Source: Candidatus Mediterraneibacter quadrami
Lineage (GTDB): Bacteria; Bacillota; Clostridia; Lachnospirales; Lachnospiraceae
Length of the DNA: 64,000 bases
Direction of reading: 5' to 3'
Assembly (NCBI GenBank): GCA_019120575.1
Contig: DWUU01000025.1
Span: 1 to 64,000, forward strand
The notes below the pieces were generated by a model. That model saw nothing but the letters and a program-made list of their open reading frames with translations, was not told where the DNA came from and searched no databases. The position numbers and the translations under genes are program-made. Every line of letters begins with the position of its first letter. Within the stretch, counting starts at the first letter, position 1. Positions 17,906-27,776 of this stretch are shown in pieces.

Positions 17906-18181
17906 ATGAAATTTATATATCCTGCGGTTTTCCGCAAAACTGAAAACGGCTATCATGCCTTCTTCCCGGATCTGGAATGCTGCGAGGCTTCCGGCGACAC
18001 TCTGGACGACGCCATCGAAAATGCAAATGAGGCATGCCGGAACTGGATCACGGTAGAACTTGAAGAAGAAGAGCCGAATATGCCGTATGTATCTGATATC
18101 GAAGATATCGAAATAAAAGACGGAGATATCGTCAGAAATATCTCCGTGAATATCAGATTTTATGAAGGCTGGGATGAATGA
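17906..18181 (+). CDS. HicB-like antitoxin-fold protein (solitary)
   Basis: MKFIYPAVFRKTENGYHAFFPDLECCEASGDTLDDAIENANEACRNWI is a HicB N-terminal domain; AAAGGAGA RBS. Confidence 0.85.
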   Translation: MKFIYPAVFRKTENGYHAFFPDLECCEASGDTLDDAIENANEACRNWITVELEEEEPNMPYVSDIEDIEIKDGDIVRNISVNIRFYEGWDE

Positions 18182-18200
18182 TCCCAGCCTTCTTCTTTTA
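18164..18200 (+). terminator. Terminator overlapping the 3' end of the hicB-like gene
   Basis: GAAGGCTGGGAT-GAATG-ATCCCAGCCTTC followed by TTCTTTTA. Confidence 0.75.
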
Positions 18201-20000
18201 CTCTTCTGTTGTTTCTGACTCTCTTATAAGAAGTCCCAGCTCTTCCAGCTGTTTATCGTCCGCCGGCGTGGGCGCCTCTGTCATCAGGCAGGATGCGTCC
18301 TTGATCTTCGGGAACGCGATCACGTCGCGGATGCTGTCCTGTTTTGCCATCAGCATCACCAGACGGTCCAGGCCGTAGGCAAGTCCCGCGTGCGGCGGCA
18401 CTCCGTACTTGAATGCCTCGAGCAGGAATCCGAACTGGCTGTGGGCCTGTTCTTTCGTGAATCCCAGCGCCTCGAACATCTTCTCCTGGATATTGTCCTG
18501 ATGGATTCTGACGCTTCCGCCGCCGATCTCATTTCCGTTGAGGACGATATCGTAGGCTTTCGCGCGCACTTTGCCGAGTTCTCCTTTCTCGAGGAGCGAA
18601 AGATCCTCTTCCATCGGCATGGTGAACGGATGGTGCATAGCCAGGTATCGGCCCTGCTCATCGCTCCACTCAAACTGCGGGAACTCGGTGATCCATACGA
18701 AACGGTACTCGTTCTTGTCCAGAAGCTCCAGCTGTTTTGCCAGCTCCACACGGAGAGCGCCCAGGGAATCCCAGACTACTTTATTCTTATCCGCCGCAAA
18801 GAGGAGCAGGTCGCCCGGCTGTCCGTCCATGGCTTTCACCAGCGCGTCCATCTCTTCTTCACTCATGAATTTTACAAAGGAAGACTTCACCGTGCCGTCC
18901 TCCTGGAGGGCAATGTATGCAAGGCCCTTTGCGCCGTAATCTTTTACAAATGCGGTCAGCTTGTCGATCTTCTTTCTCGGCATGCTTCCCTGCCCTTTGA
19001 CGTTAATGCCGCGCACGCTGCCGCCATTCTCAATGGCGCCGGTAAATACGCCGAAGCCGCAGCCTTTCACAACGTCCGTCACATCTGTGAGTTCCATGTC
19101 GAAACGAAGGTCCGGCTTGTCGGAACCGAAGCGGTCCATGGCCTCCTGCCAGGTCATCCGTTGGATCGGAAGCTGTACATCCACGTCCAGGACCTCTTTG
19201 AACAGTTTTGCAAGATAGCGCTCATTCACATCGATGACATCATCTACATCAACAAATGAAAGCTCCATATCGATCTGGGTGAACTCGGGCTGACGGTCCG
19301 CGCGCAGGTCCTCGTCGCGGAAGCATCTCGCGATCTGGATGTAGCGGTCGAATCCGGAACACATCAGCAGTTGCTTATAGAGCTGGGGTGACTGGGGCAG
19401 TCCGTAGAAGCATCCCGGATGGATGCGGCTGGGCACCAGATAGTCCCTCGCCCCCTCCGGCGTCGTCTTACCCAGCATCGGCGTCTCGATCTCCAGAAAG
19501 CCCTCTTCCGCGAAGAACTGGCGGGTCAGCGTCATGACCTGGCTCTTCATCATGAGATTTCTCTGGATATCCGGCCTTCTCAGGTCAAGGTAACGGTATT
19601 TCAGGCGCACTTCTTCTCTTGTCTTGCTGTCCTCTTCCACCTGGAACGGCGGTGTCAGAGACTCGGAGAGGATGCGCATTTCTTTTGGCAACACCTCGAT
19701 CTCACCGGTCGCAATCTTGTCATTGACCGCGCCGGAACGTCTCGCCACTTCGCCGACGATGGCAACCACATATTCAGAGCGGAGAGACGCGGCTTTCTCA
19801 AGGATCGCCGGGTCGGTCTTCCCTTCCTCGCACACCACCTGGATGATGCCGGAGCGGTCGCGCACATCCACGAAGACCAGTCCGCCTTTATTTCTGTTCT
19901 TCTGCACCCATCCCATGACGGTTACAGTCTCGCCCACATTTGCCGCGGACAGTTCGCCGCAGCGGTGGGTCCTCTTTAATCCCTGCATTGATTCAGCCAT
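18198..20000 (-). CDS. aspS: Aspartyl-tRNA synthetase
   Basis: VMGWVQKNRNKGGLVFVDVRDRSGIIQVV, FRDEDLRADRQPEFTQIDMELSF, GLAYGLDRLVML. Confidence 0.97.
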   Translation of the reverse strand: MAESMQGLKRTHRCGELSAANVGETVTVMGWVQKNRNKGGLVFVDVRDRSGIIQVVCEEGKTDPAILEKAASLRSEYVVAIVGEVARRSGAVNDKIATGEIEVLPKEMRILSESLTPPFQVEEDSKTREEVRLKYRYLDLRRPDIQRNLMMKSQVMTLTRQFFAEEGFLEIETPMLGKTTPEGARDYLVPSRIHPGCFYGLPQSPQLYKQLLMCSGFDRYIQIARCFRDEDLRADRQPEFTQIDMELSFVDVDDVIDVNERYLAKLFKEVLDVDVQLPIQRMTWQEAMDRFGSDKPDLRFDMELTDVTDVVKGCGFGVFTGAIENGGSVRGINVKGQGSMPRKKIDKLTAFVKDYGAKGLAYIALQEDGTVKSSFVKFMSEEEMDALVKAMDGQPGDLLLFAADKNKVVWDSLGALRVELAKQLELLDKNEYRFVWITEFPQFEWSDEQGRYLAMHHPFTMPMEEDLSLLEKGELGKVRAKAYDIVLNGNEIGGGSVRIHQDNIQEKMFEALGFTKEQAHSQFGFLLEAFKYGVPPHAGLAYGLDRLVMLMAKQDSIRDVIAFPKIKDASCLMTEAPTPADDKQLEELGLLIRESETTEE

Positions 20001-21243
20001 TGTACACCTCCGTAATCTCTGTATATCCCTGTTCTGTGAGCTGTTCCTTCTGGAACTTCTTGTTCTTCTTCATATTCATGATCATCACCTGTCTGCCTGC
20101 CGCACGTTCGGCTCTCGCCTGAGCAAGCACTTCCAGCAGCTTCTCCTGAGAGATCTTCTTTTCCAGGAGATATGCCTCCTTCTCCCGGCCGCCCGGCACC
20201 TGATAACCGCGCTCCAGAAGCAGCATGACGATGCGCTCAAATCCGATGGAGAATCCCACCGCCGGCGTATCCTGTCCGGTGAACTTGCCGATCATCTCAT
20301 CGTAGCGCCCGCCGCCGCCCACGGAGCCGCCGAACTCATCCATGGAGATCTCAAAGATCGTGCCGGTATAGTAGGACATGCCGCGCACCAGCGTGGGATC
20401 GAATTTCATGCGGAAATCAGCCTCTTTCTCCTGCTCCACGCACCGGATGATCATTTCCAGCCCATCCGCCGCCTCAGCCGGCAGAAAGCCCTGTAATTTT
20501 TCTTTACACATGCGGACGCCTTCCACATCGCCCGTAATCTCTTCGAAAAGCTTAAGATACTTCTCCACCGATTCTTCCGCATAGCCATTCTCCTTCAGCT
20601 CTGCCGCCACGCCTTCCAGACCGATCTTGTCCATCTTGTCCAGGGTGATGAATACACTGTCGTAATCTTTCTCCTCAAATCCGCTGTACGCCGCCATAGC
20701 CTTTAAGAACCTGCGGTCGTTGATGCGGATGGTGAAGTTATGGAAATCCAGCTTGCCAAGCACCGATGTTGTCGCAAGGATGAGCTCGATCTCCGCCAGG
20801 TTGGACGGCTCGCCGAGGATATCGATGTCACACTGCATGAACTGGCGGAAGCGCCCTCTCTGGGGCCGGTCTGCTCTCCACACATTGCCCATCTGCAGCG
20901 CCTTGAAAGGCGACGGCAGCTCGTTTGCATGGTTCGCATAATACCGGGAAAGGGGAACAGTCAGATCGTAGCGCAGACCGCCGTCCACCAGGTCCGCTTC
21001 CTCCTTCGCCTCATCGATCTTCAGCTTCTCCCCTCTTTTCAGGATCTTGAAGATCAGCTTCTCGTTGTCTCCCCCCTGCTTGCTGCACAGGTTCTCGATA
21101 TGCTCCACGCAGGGCGTCTCGATGGACGAGAAGCCGAACGTCCTGTAGGTGTCTTTGATCAGGCCGATCACGTAATCCCTGATCTCCATTTCCGCGGGCA
21201 TGATATCCCTCATGCCGGTAACCGGTTTCTTTTTCAGCGCCAT
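19993..21243 (-). CDS. hisS: Histidyl-tRNA synthetase
   Basis: PVTGMRDIMPAEM, LRYDLTVPLSRYYANH, GMSYYTGTIFEI, GGGGRYDEMIG. Confidence 0.96.
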   Translation of the reverse strand: MALKKKPVTGMRDIMPAEMEIRDYVIGLIKDTYRTFGFSSIETPCVEHIENLCSKQGGDNEKLIFKILKRGEKLKIDEAKEEADLVDGGLRYDLTVPLSRYYANHANELPSPFKALQMGNVWRADRPQRGRFRQFMQCDIDILGEPSNLAEIELILATTSVLGKLDFHNFTIRINDRRFLKAMAAYSGFEEKDYDSVFITLDKMDKIGLEGVAAELKENGYAEESVEKYLKLFEEITGDVEGVRMCKEKLQGFLPAEAADGLEMIIRCVEQEKEADFRMKFDPTLVRGMSYYTGTIFEISMDEFGGSVGGGGRYDEMIGKFTGQDTPAVGFSIGFERIVMLLLERGYQVPGGREKEAYLLEKKISQEKLLEVLAQARAERAAGRQVMIMNMKKNKKFQKEQLTEQGYTEITEVYNG

Positions 21244-22685
21244 AACCACTTTTCCTTTCGTTCTATCATTTCATCGATCCGGGCGATATAGTCGTTGATA
21301 TTCTTTACATTCTCCGCCCGCACCAGATTCGCTTCTTTGCCGCCTTCCTTCCGGATCGGGTCTCTCAGCAGGATCTTCGTGGAAGCCCCCGCACCCGCCG
21401 CAAGGATGGTCTGTTTTTCTTCCATAATCAGTATATTGTATATTCCGGCTTTGTCAAGTTCCGCATAGCCCGTATTCTCAAAATTCCCGGCGATATTCTT
21501 CTGCCGGTAGAGATAGTACGGCGCAAGCCCCATCCGCCGCGCGGACGCATAGGCCGCTTCCACCATGCCGGTGATCTCCGCGTGAAGATCCGCCGTACGC
21601 CCTTCCTGCCCGTAACGGGCCGCCCGCTTGATGGCAAGGGCGTGGACCGTCAGGCTGTCGGGCGCAAGGGCCTCGATCTGCCGGAGCGTATCCTCCATAT
21701 CGCAGATCGTCTCCCCGGGCAGTCCGGCGATCAGGTCCATATTAATATTGTCAAACCCCAGCTTCCGGGCCAGTTCAAACGCCGCCACAGTCTGCTCCAC
21801 CGTATGCCGCCGTCCCACCAGGTCCAGCGTCTTTTGCTGCATGGTCTGTGGATTTACGGAAATGCGGCTCACCGGAAATTCCTTCAGCACTTTCAGCTTC
21901 TCTTCCGTAATGCTGTCCGGCCGCCCCGCCTCCACGGTAAATTCCAGAAGGCCTGACAGGTCGAAGGATTCCGATATGGCCCTCAGCAGCCGCTCAAGCT
22001 GCGCCGGCCCCAGCGTCGTCGGCGTCCCTCCGCCGATGTAGACCGTGTTGGGCCTTCGGCCTTCTGTGTGAGCGCCGATCCAGCGAAGTTCTTTAATCAG
22101 CGCATCCAGATAGGCGTCCACCCGGTCTTTCCACTCCCCGATGGGCGAGGAACTGAACGAACAGTAGGAACACACACTGGGACAGAAGGGGATCCCCGCA
22201 TACAGACTGAATCCCTTCTCACAGTCCAGACGGGAGAGCAGCGCATTCTCCCGGGCCGCCACTTCCGCCGCCAGACGCGCTTTCTCCGGACTCACATAAT
22301 AATTCTCCATCATGAAAGACGCCGCCGCTTCCTCTGAAGCACCCTGCTCCAGCTGTTCCATGGGGATCTTCGTCGGCCGCACGCCGGTCAGCGTCCCCCA
22401 GGCAAGTTCCCGGCCCGTCTCTTCTGACAGATGCCGGTACAGCCGCCGGGTCACTTCCCGCTTAACCGCCTGCTCGTACGCTTCCTCCGTCCCGAATCCC
22501 GCCGCATCAATATGGATTTCTTCCGGTGCAAGGGAAAAGCAAGACCCTCCCGGCAGTCGTACTGCCACGAGAGGTTCCTGCTTCTCATCTACTTTCTGTA
22601 TGATCTCTTCGCCCGGAAAAAACGATTTAACAATGTGGTATGCATTGTAAGTATATTTATTCTTCCTGCTTCCAATTTCGATCAT
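21234..22685 (-). CDS. hemZ: Coproporphyrinogen dehydrogenase HemZ (radical SAM)
   Basis: LYAGIPFCPSVCSYCSFSS radical SAM motif, GGGTPTTLGPAQLERLL, WGTLTGVRPTKI. Confidence 0.92.
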   Translation of the reverse strand: MIEIGSRKNKYTYNAYHIVKSFFPGEEIIQKVDEKQEPLVAVRLPGGSCFSLAPEEIHIDAAGFGTEEAYEQAVKREVTRRLYRHLSEETGRELAWGTLTGVRPTKIPMEQLEQGASEEAAASFMMENYYVSPEKARLAAEVAARENALLSRLDCEKGFSLYAGIPFCPSVCSYCSFSSSPIGEWKDRVDAYLDALIKELRWIGAHTEGRRPNTVYIGGGTPTTLGPAQLERLLRAISESFDLSGLLEFTVEAGRPDSITEEKLKVLKEFPVSRISVNPQTMQQKTLDLVGRRHTVEQTVAAFELARKLGFDNINMDLIAGLPGETICDMEDTLRQIEALAPDSLTVHALAIKRAARYGQEGRTADLHAEITGMVEAAYASARRMGLAPYYLYRQKNIAGNFENTGYAELDKAGIYNILIMEEKQTILAAGAGASTKILLRDPIRKEGGKEANLVRAENVKNINDYIARIDEMIERKEKWLWR

Positions 22686-22740
22686 TGTCTCTCATTCCTG
22701 CTTCTTTCCGTTTTCTGCTTTCCGGATATCCGGCGCCCCT

Positions 22741-23364
22741 TTACAGGAACGGATTATATTTCTTCTCGTATCCGACGGTCGTCTCTTCCATATGCCCCGG
22801 ATATACCCGTGTCTCATCCGGCAGGACCAGGATCTTCTCCGTCACCGAACGGACAAGCGCGCTCATGCTTCCTGTGGGCAGATCGGTGCGTCCGATGGAC
22901 GCTCGGAACAGGGTGTCGCCGCTGAACAGCGTCTGCTCATCCGCAATGTAATAACAGCATCCGCCGATGGTGTGCCCCGGCGTCTGGATCACCTGAATCT
23001 TCATTCCCGCGATCTCCAGAAGGTCACCGTCCTTCACATACTGCGCGCCGTGAAATGTATAAGGCTGCCCCAGCATTCCCGAAGAAGAATTAAGCTGCGC
23101 GCTCTCCAGCAGCTCCTTCTCGGCCGCGCAGGCATAGACCGGCGCCGGAAATTCTTCCAGAAAGCGATCCAGACCCATGATATGGTCAAAATGTCCGTGG
23201 GTCAGGAGCACCGCCTTCACCATAAGTCCCGAATTTTTAATATGGCTCACAAGTTCCGGCGGGCAGGCCGCCATGTCCACAAGGAAACATTCTTTTGTCT
23301 CCTCATTGCTCACGATATAGCAGTTCGTCCCAACCGGACCCAGTACAAAATTTTCAATCTTCAT
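22741..23364 (-). CDS. MBL fold metallo-hydrolase (glyoxalase II-like)
   Basis: LTHGHFDHIMGL, TPGHTIGGCCYYI, LFSGDTLF. Confidence 0.92.
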   Translation of the reverse strand: MKIENFVLGPVGTNCYIVSNEETKECFLVDMAACPPELVSHIKNSGLMVKAVLLTHGHFDHIMGLDRFLEEFPAPVYACAAEKELLESAQLNSSSGMLGQPYTFHGAQYVKDGDLLEIAGMKIQVIQTPGHTIGGCCYYIADEQTLFSGDTLFRASIGRTDLPTGSMSALVRSVTEKILVLPDETRVYPGHMEETTVGYEKKYNPFL

Positions 23365-23383
23365 CTTTTATTCTCCTGCCGTA

Positions 23384-25687
23384 TCAGCCGGTCGTACGCT
23401 CGATATCGATCACGCTCTCGATCTGCCGGAGCTTCTTGATCACGCCCTCAAGCTGTTCGCGTCCCTGGACGATGAATCCCATATCCAGCGTCGCCGTACC
23501 TTTCTTGCTGGTGCGGATATTGACCGACTTCACATCGATCTTCTCCTCTGTAAATACTTTGGTCACGTCCATGAGAAGCCCCTGGCGGTCCGCCGCATAC
23601 ATCTTGAGCTCTGCAAGATACTGTCCGCCGCCCTCGGTCTCTTCCGGATCTTCCCACTCGGCGTCGATCAGGCGCTCCCGCTCCGCCGCCGAGAGATGGA
23701 GCATGTTCACGCAGTCCGTCCGGTGGATGGACATACCGCGCCCCCGGGTGACGAACCCGACGATCTCATCTCCGGGAACCGGATTGCAGCATTTGGAGAA
23801 CCGGACGGCCATATCGTTGATGCCCTTGACAACGATGCCGCTCTTGGACTTGGCGATGTGCACCTTCTGCTGGTTCGCCTCTGAGATCTTCTCCAGGATC
23901 GTCTCGTCGGTGATCTCTTTTTTGTGTTCTTTCTCGTACTCCTCCTGCAGCCGGTTGACCACCTGGCCTTCCTTCAGGCCGCCGTGCCCGATTGCCGCCA
24001 GCACGGCGTCCCAGTCGCGGAACCCGTATTTCTTCTGCACGATCTGCTGGTACTTCGGCTTCAGGATATTGAGCAGTTCGATATTTTTACTGCGGCAGTA
24101 GGATGCGATCAGCTCCTTGCCGCGGATGATATTATCTTCTTTAAACTCTTTCTTAAACCACTGATTGATCTTGTTCTTGGCCTGCGTGCTCTTGACGATA
24201 TTCAGCCAGTCCCGGCTCGGTCCCCTGGAGTTCTGGGAGGTCAGGATCTCAATCCTGTCGCCGTTCTGGATCTTGTAATCGATGTTGACAAGCTTCCCGT
24301 TTACCCGGGCGCCGACCATCTTATTGCCCACCGCGCTGTGGATTGCGTAGGCAAAATCCACCGGCGTGGAACCGTTCGGCAGATTCTTCACATCGCCGTT
24401 CGGCGTGAAACAGTACACATCGTCCGCGAACAGGTCCAGGTCGCCTTTGAGCAGGCTCAAAAACTCCCGGTTGTCCGACATGTCACGCTGCCACTCCAGA
24501 ATCTGGCGCAGCCAGTTCAGCTTCTCCTCCTGGGAGGCCATACTCTTCGCCGCATCCGCGCCCTCTTTATATTTCCAGTGGGCTGCGATACCGTATTCCG
24601 CCGTCTTGTGCATCTCCTCAGTACGGATCTGGATCTCAAAGGGCTGTCCCGAAGGCCCCATCAGCGTCGTGTGGAGCGACTGGTACATGTTCGGCTTCGG
24701 CATGGCGATGTAATCCTTAAAACGCCCCGGGATCGGGGTGTACATCTCATGGATCACACCCAGCGCCGCGTAGCAGTCCTTTACCGTATCCACGATGATC
24801 CGCACGGCGAACAGATCGTACACCTGGTCCAGCGTCTTGTTCTGGTTCACCATCTTCTTATATATACTGAAGAAATGTTTCACCCGGCCATAGACCTTTG
24901 CCCTGATGTGTGCATTCTCCATATGCTTTGTAACTTCCGCCACGATCTGCTGGACGAACTCCTCGCGCTCGGTCTTCCGCTCGTTCAGGTCCTTCACCAG
25001 CTGATTGTAGACATCCGGCTTCCAGTACTTAAGAGAGAGGTCGTCGAGCTCCGTCTTGATCTTCGATATACCGAGCCGCCGGGCGATGGGCGCATAGATG
25101 TCCATCGTCTCCCTTGCCTTCTCCTGCTGCTTGGCCGGCGTCATAAACTCCAGCGTGCGCATATTGTGGAGCCGGTCCGCAAGCTTGATGATAATGACGC
25201 GGATATCCTTGGCCATGGCCAGGAACATTTTTCTTAAATTCTCCGCCTGGACTTCCAGCTTATCCTGGGAGTAGTTCAGCTGTCCCAGCTTGGTTACGCC
25301 GTCTACGAGAAGAGCTACCTCTTCCCCGAACTCCCGGGTAATGTCGTCCAGCGTCATAGCCGTATCTTCCACCGCATCGTGGAGCATGCCGGCGACAATA
25401 GTCTCTTTATCCATCTCCAGATCCGCCAGGATGATCCCCACCCACAGAGGATGGATGATGTACGGCTCCCCGGATTTCCTTACCTGATCTTTATGCGCGT
25501 CTTTCGCAATGCGGTACGCCTTCTCCACCATGGAGATGTCCGCAGACGGATGGTATTTCCGGATCCTTGCGACCAGCGCCTGATAGAGCTGTTCCGGATC
25601 CTGATAATCCTCGGGCGCTTTAACGGCATGGCCGTCCACGATCTCAAGATTCTTATTCAGCTGTTCATACTCAAGTGTTGCTGCCAT
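23384..25687 (-). CDS. relA: Bifunctional (p)ppGpp synthetase/hydrolase RelA/SpoT
   Basis: HD motif MLHDAVEDT, synthetase region YQSLHTTLMGPSG, TGS and ACT domains. Confidence 0.96.
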   Translation of the reverse strand: MAATLEYEQLNKNLEIVDGHAVKAPEDYQDPEQLYQALVARIRKYHPSADISMVEKAYRIAKDAHKDQVRKSGEPYIIHPLWVGIILADLEMDKETIVAGMLHDAVEDTAMTLDDITREFGEEVALLVDGVTKLGQLNYSQDKLEVQAENLRKMFLAMAKDIRVIIIKLADRLHNMRTLEFMTPAKQQEKARETMDIYAPIARRLGISKIKTELDDLSLKYWKPDVYNQLVKDLNERKTEREEFVQQIVAEVTKHMENAHIRAKVYGRVKHFFSIYKKMVNQNKTLDQVYDLFAVRIIVDTVKDCYAALGVIHEMYTPIPGRFKDYIAMPKPNMYQSLHTTLMGPSGQPFEIQIRTEEMHKTAEYGIAAHWKYKEGADAAKSMASQEEKLNWLRQILEWQRDMSDNREFLSLLKGDLDLFADDVYCFTPNGDVKNLPNGSTPVDFAYAIHSAVGNKMVGARVNGKLVNIDYKIQNGDRIEILTSQNSRGPSRDWLNIVKSTQAKNKINQWFKKEFKEDNIIRGKELIASYCRSKNIELLNILKPKYQQIVQKKYGFRDWDAVLAAIGHGGLKEGQVVNRLQEEYEKEHKKEITDETILEKISEANQQKVHIAKSKSGIVVKGINDMAVRFSKCCNPVPGDEIVGFVTRGRGMSIHRTDCVNMLHLSAAERERLIDAEWEDPEETEGGGQYLAELKMYAADRQGLLMDVTKVFTEEKIDVKSVNIRTSKKGTATLDMGFIVQGREQLEGVIKKLRQIESVIDIERTTG

Positions 25688-25727
25688 AACCGCTCCCCCT
25701 TCAAAGTATTTCCCGTAAAATGTCTAA

Positions 25728-25763
25728 AGAAAAAAGGATGCCTCTTTTCAATGTGGGGCATCC
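25728..25763 (-). terminator. Terminator between recJ and relA
   Basis: Minus strand GGATGCC...GGCATCC followed by TTTTTTCTTTAG. Confidence 0.8.
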
Positions 25764-25842
25764 CCGACGATTATGTGATATCTCTATAATATTCATAGTA
25801 TATCACTTATTTGTCGAATTTCAAATATTTTCTGTAGTATCC

Positions 25843-27555
25843 TTACTGATAATTCACGATCGTGACCTGCACGGTCCTTCTCCCCATATATTCATTGACA
25901 GACGGATAATATGTAAATGACATGACCTGCTTTCGCTCCATCTCTCTCAGGCAGTCTTCCACATCCCCGAAGTACACCGCTTCCATCTGATTTCCCTGCT
26001 CATCCTGCAGCCGGCATTTAAGCACGTTTCGGTTCTTCCCGAAGATTCGGGGGCTGATCACCCGCAGGTTCCGCTCGGCAAAGAGAGGCTTCGGATTCCC
26101 CTTGCCGAAGGGTTCCAGAAGTTCCAGCTCTGTGATCAGTTCTTCTGTGATGTACGGGAACGGCAGCCGCATATCAATGGAAACTTTCTCCTGCAGATCT
26201 TCTTCGCTCAGATCGCACAGGCTGTTGATCGTCTCCCGGAACCGTTCCACATTCCGCTCATCAAGGGACAGTCCCGCCGCCAGTTTATGTCCGCCGAATT
26301 TTGTAAAGAGCGCCCGGCATCTGCACATCTGGGCGAACATATCGTAAGTCTCGATGGAACGGCCGGAACCTTTAACGCCGTCCTCCGCCCGCGTGAGCAC
26401 GAAAGTCGGCCGGTAATACCGCTCCCGGATGCGCCCGGCGATGATCCCGGCGATGCTTTCGTGGCAGTCCGGCAGATAGATGACCAGCACTTTATCTTCT
26501 TTCAGGGAGGTGCTCTCGATCATCTGCACCGCTTCCTCCACCCCCCGCTCCGTCATCTCTTTCCGGCTGTCGTTCAATGCTTTTAAATCCTCCGCCAGCA
26601 TGACCGCGTCCCGTCTTGTGCGGGCATTCAGAAGTTCCAGCGCCCGTTTGGCCGTGTCAAGACGTCCGCTGGCATTGATGCAGGGCCCCAGGACGAATCC
26701 GATGTGATAGGCGTTCAGCCGTTCCGCGTCAACGCCCGTGCACTCGATCAGCGCCTTCAGCCCCTGATTACGGGTGCGTTTGAGCATCTCCAGTCCCTGC
26801 TTTACAAAGATCCGGTTTTCACCGGCGAGATCCATCACGTCGCCCACGGTCGCGATGGCCACATTTTCCATCAGATAATCCACATCCTCCGGGTCCCGCT
26901 GCATCACATTGTAGAGCGCCTCAATAAGCTTATACGCAACCGCCGCGCCGCACAGCCCCTTGAAAGGGTAGGCGCAGTCCGGCTGATGGGGATCGACCAC
27001 TGCATCCGCCCGGGGCAGGATATATTCCTTCTCCCCGTTCATTTCCACATAAGGCACTTCATGATGGTCCGTCACAATGACTGTCAGGCCGTTTTTCTTC
27101 CCGTAGTCAATCTCCTCCGATGCGGCGATCCCGTTATCACAGGTAATGATCGTATCGATCCCGTCATCGATCGCACGGTCGATGAGATCAATATTCAGCC
27201 CGTATCCGTCTTTGATCCGGTCCGGAATGTCCGTATCCACGTCCGCCCCCAGCCCGGACAGCCCCTGCTGCAGAATGTAGGTGGCGTTCACCCCGTCAAT
27301 ATCATAATCGCCGATCACCCGGATGGCTTTTTTCTCACGGATCTTCTCTGAGAGGATCTCCACCGCCCGGTCCATGTCCTTCATCAGCATCCCGTCATGA
27401 AGATCGGCGATCGTGCCGTTCAGGTAGAGATCAATCGCCTCATCTCCCGTGACGTCCCGGTTGCGGATGAGCCGGGCAAGGATCGGGGAAATGTGATACT
27501 TCTCCGCAATCGCATTGAAATCCGCTTTCTTCATCGTGATGAACCATCGTTCCAT
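25843..27555 (-). CDS. recJ: Single-stranded-DNA-specific exonuclease RecJ
   Basis: IRVIGDYDIDGVNATYIL, VIVTDHHEVP, LGPCINASGRL, FTKFGGHKLAAGLSL. Confidence 0.94.
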   Translation of the reverse strand: MERWFITMKKADFNAIAEKYHISPILARLIRNRDVTGDEAIDLYLNGTIADLHDGMLMKDMDRAVEILSEKIREKKAIRVIGDYDIDGVNATYILQQGLSGLGADVDTDIPDRIKDGYGLNIDLIDRAIDDGIDTIITCDNGIAASEEIDYGKKNGLTVIVTDHHEVPYVEMNGEKEYILPRADAVVDPHQPDCAYPFKGLCGAAVAYKLIEALYNVMQRDPEDVDYLMENVAIATVGDVMDLAGENRIFVKQGLEMLKRTRNQGLKALIECTGVDAERLNAYHIGFVLGPCINASGRLDTAKRALELLNARTRRDAVMLAEDLKALNDSRKEMTERGVEEAVQMIESTSLKEDKVLVIYLPDCHESIAGIIAGRIRERYYRPTFVLTRAEDGVKGSGRSIETYDMFAQMCRCRALFTKFGGHKLAAGLSLDERNVERFRETINSLCDLSEEDLQEKVSIDMRLPFPYITEELITELELLEPFGKGNPKPLFAERNLRVISPRIFGKNRNVLKCRLQDEQGNQMEAVYFGDVEDCLREMERKQVMSFTYYPSVNEYMGRRTVQVTIVNYQ

Positions 27556-27776
27556 ATATAAACGCCTCCTGTTTTTCAGCTGTTTCTTTCTTATTTACAA
27601 GGATAACAAACTCCATGCTTTTTGAAAAGCGCTTAGATTATATAGCAGTATTCTGTTATTATTTTGCAGAATACTGCAAGTTTTTTCTTTTGCGAAGCAC
27701 TATAATGCAATTAAAAGGAAGCAGTTCTGACACAGACTGTACGAATTCATTTTATACCGCGAAAGGAGAAATCATT

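Noticed and set aside
23924-25237. 437-aa plus-strand ORF
   Set aside because: Antisense to relA with no recognisable motifs.
27615-27640. cre/LacI-like site TTGAAAAGCGCTTAG upstream of GH31
   Set aside because: Only partial match to cre consensus and no well-placed promoter; too weak to call.
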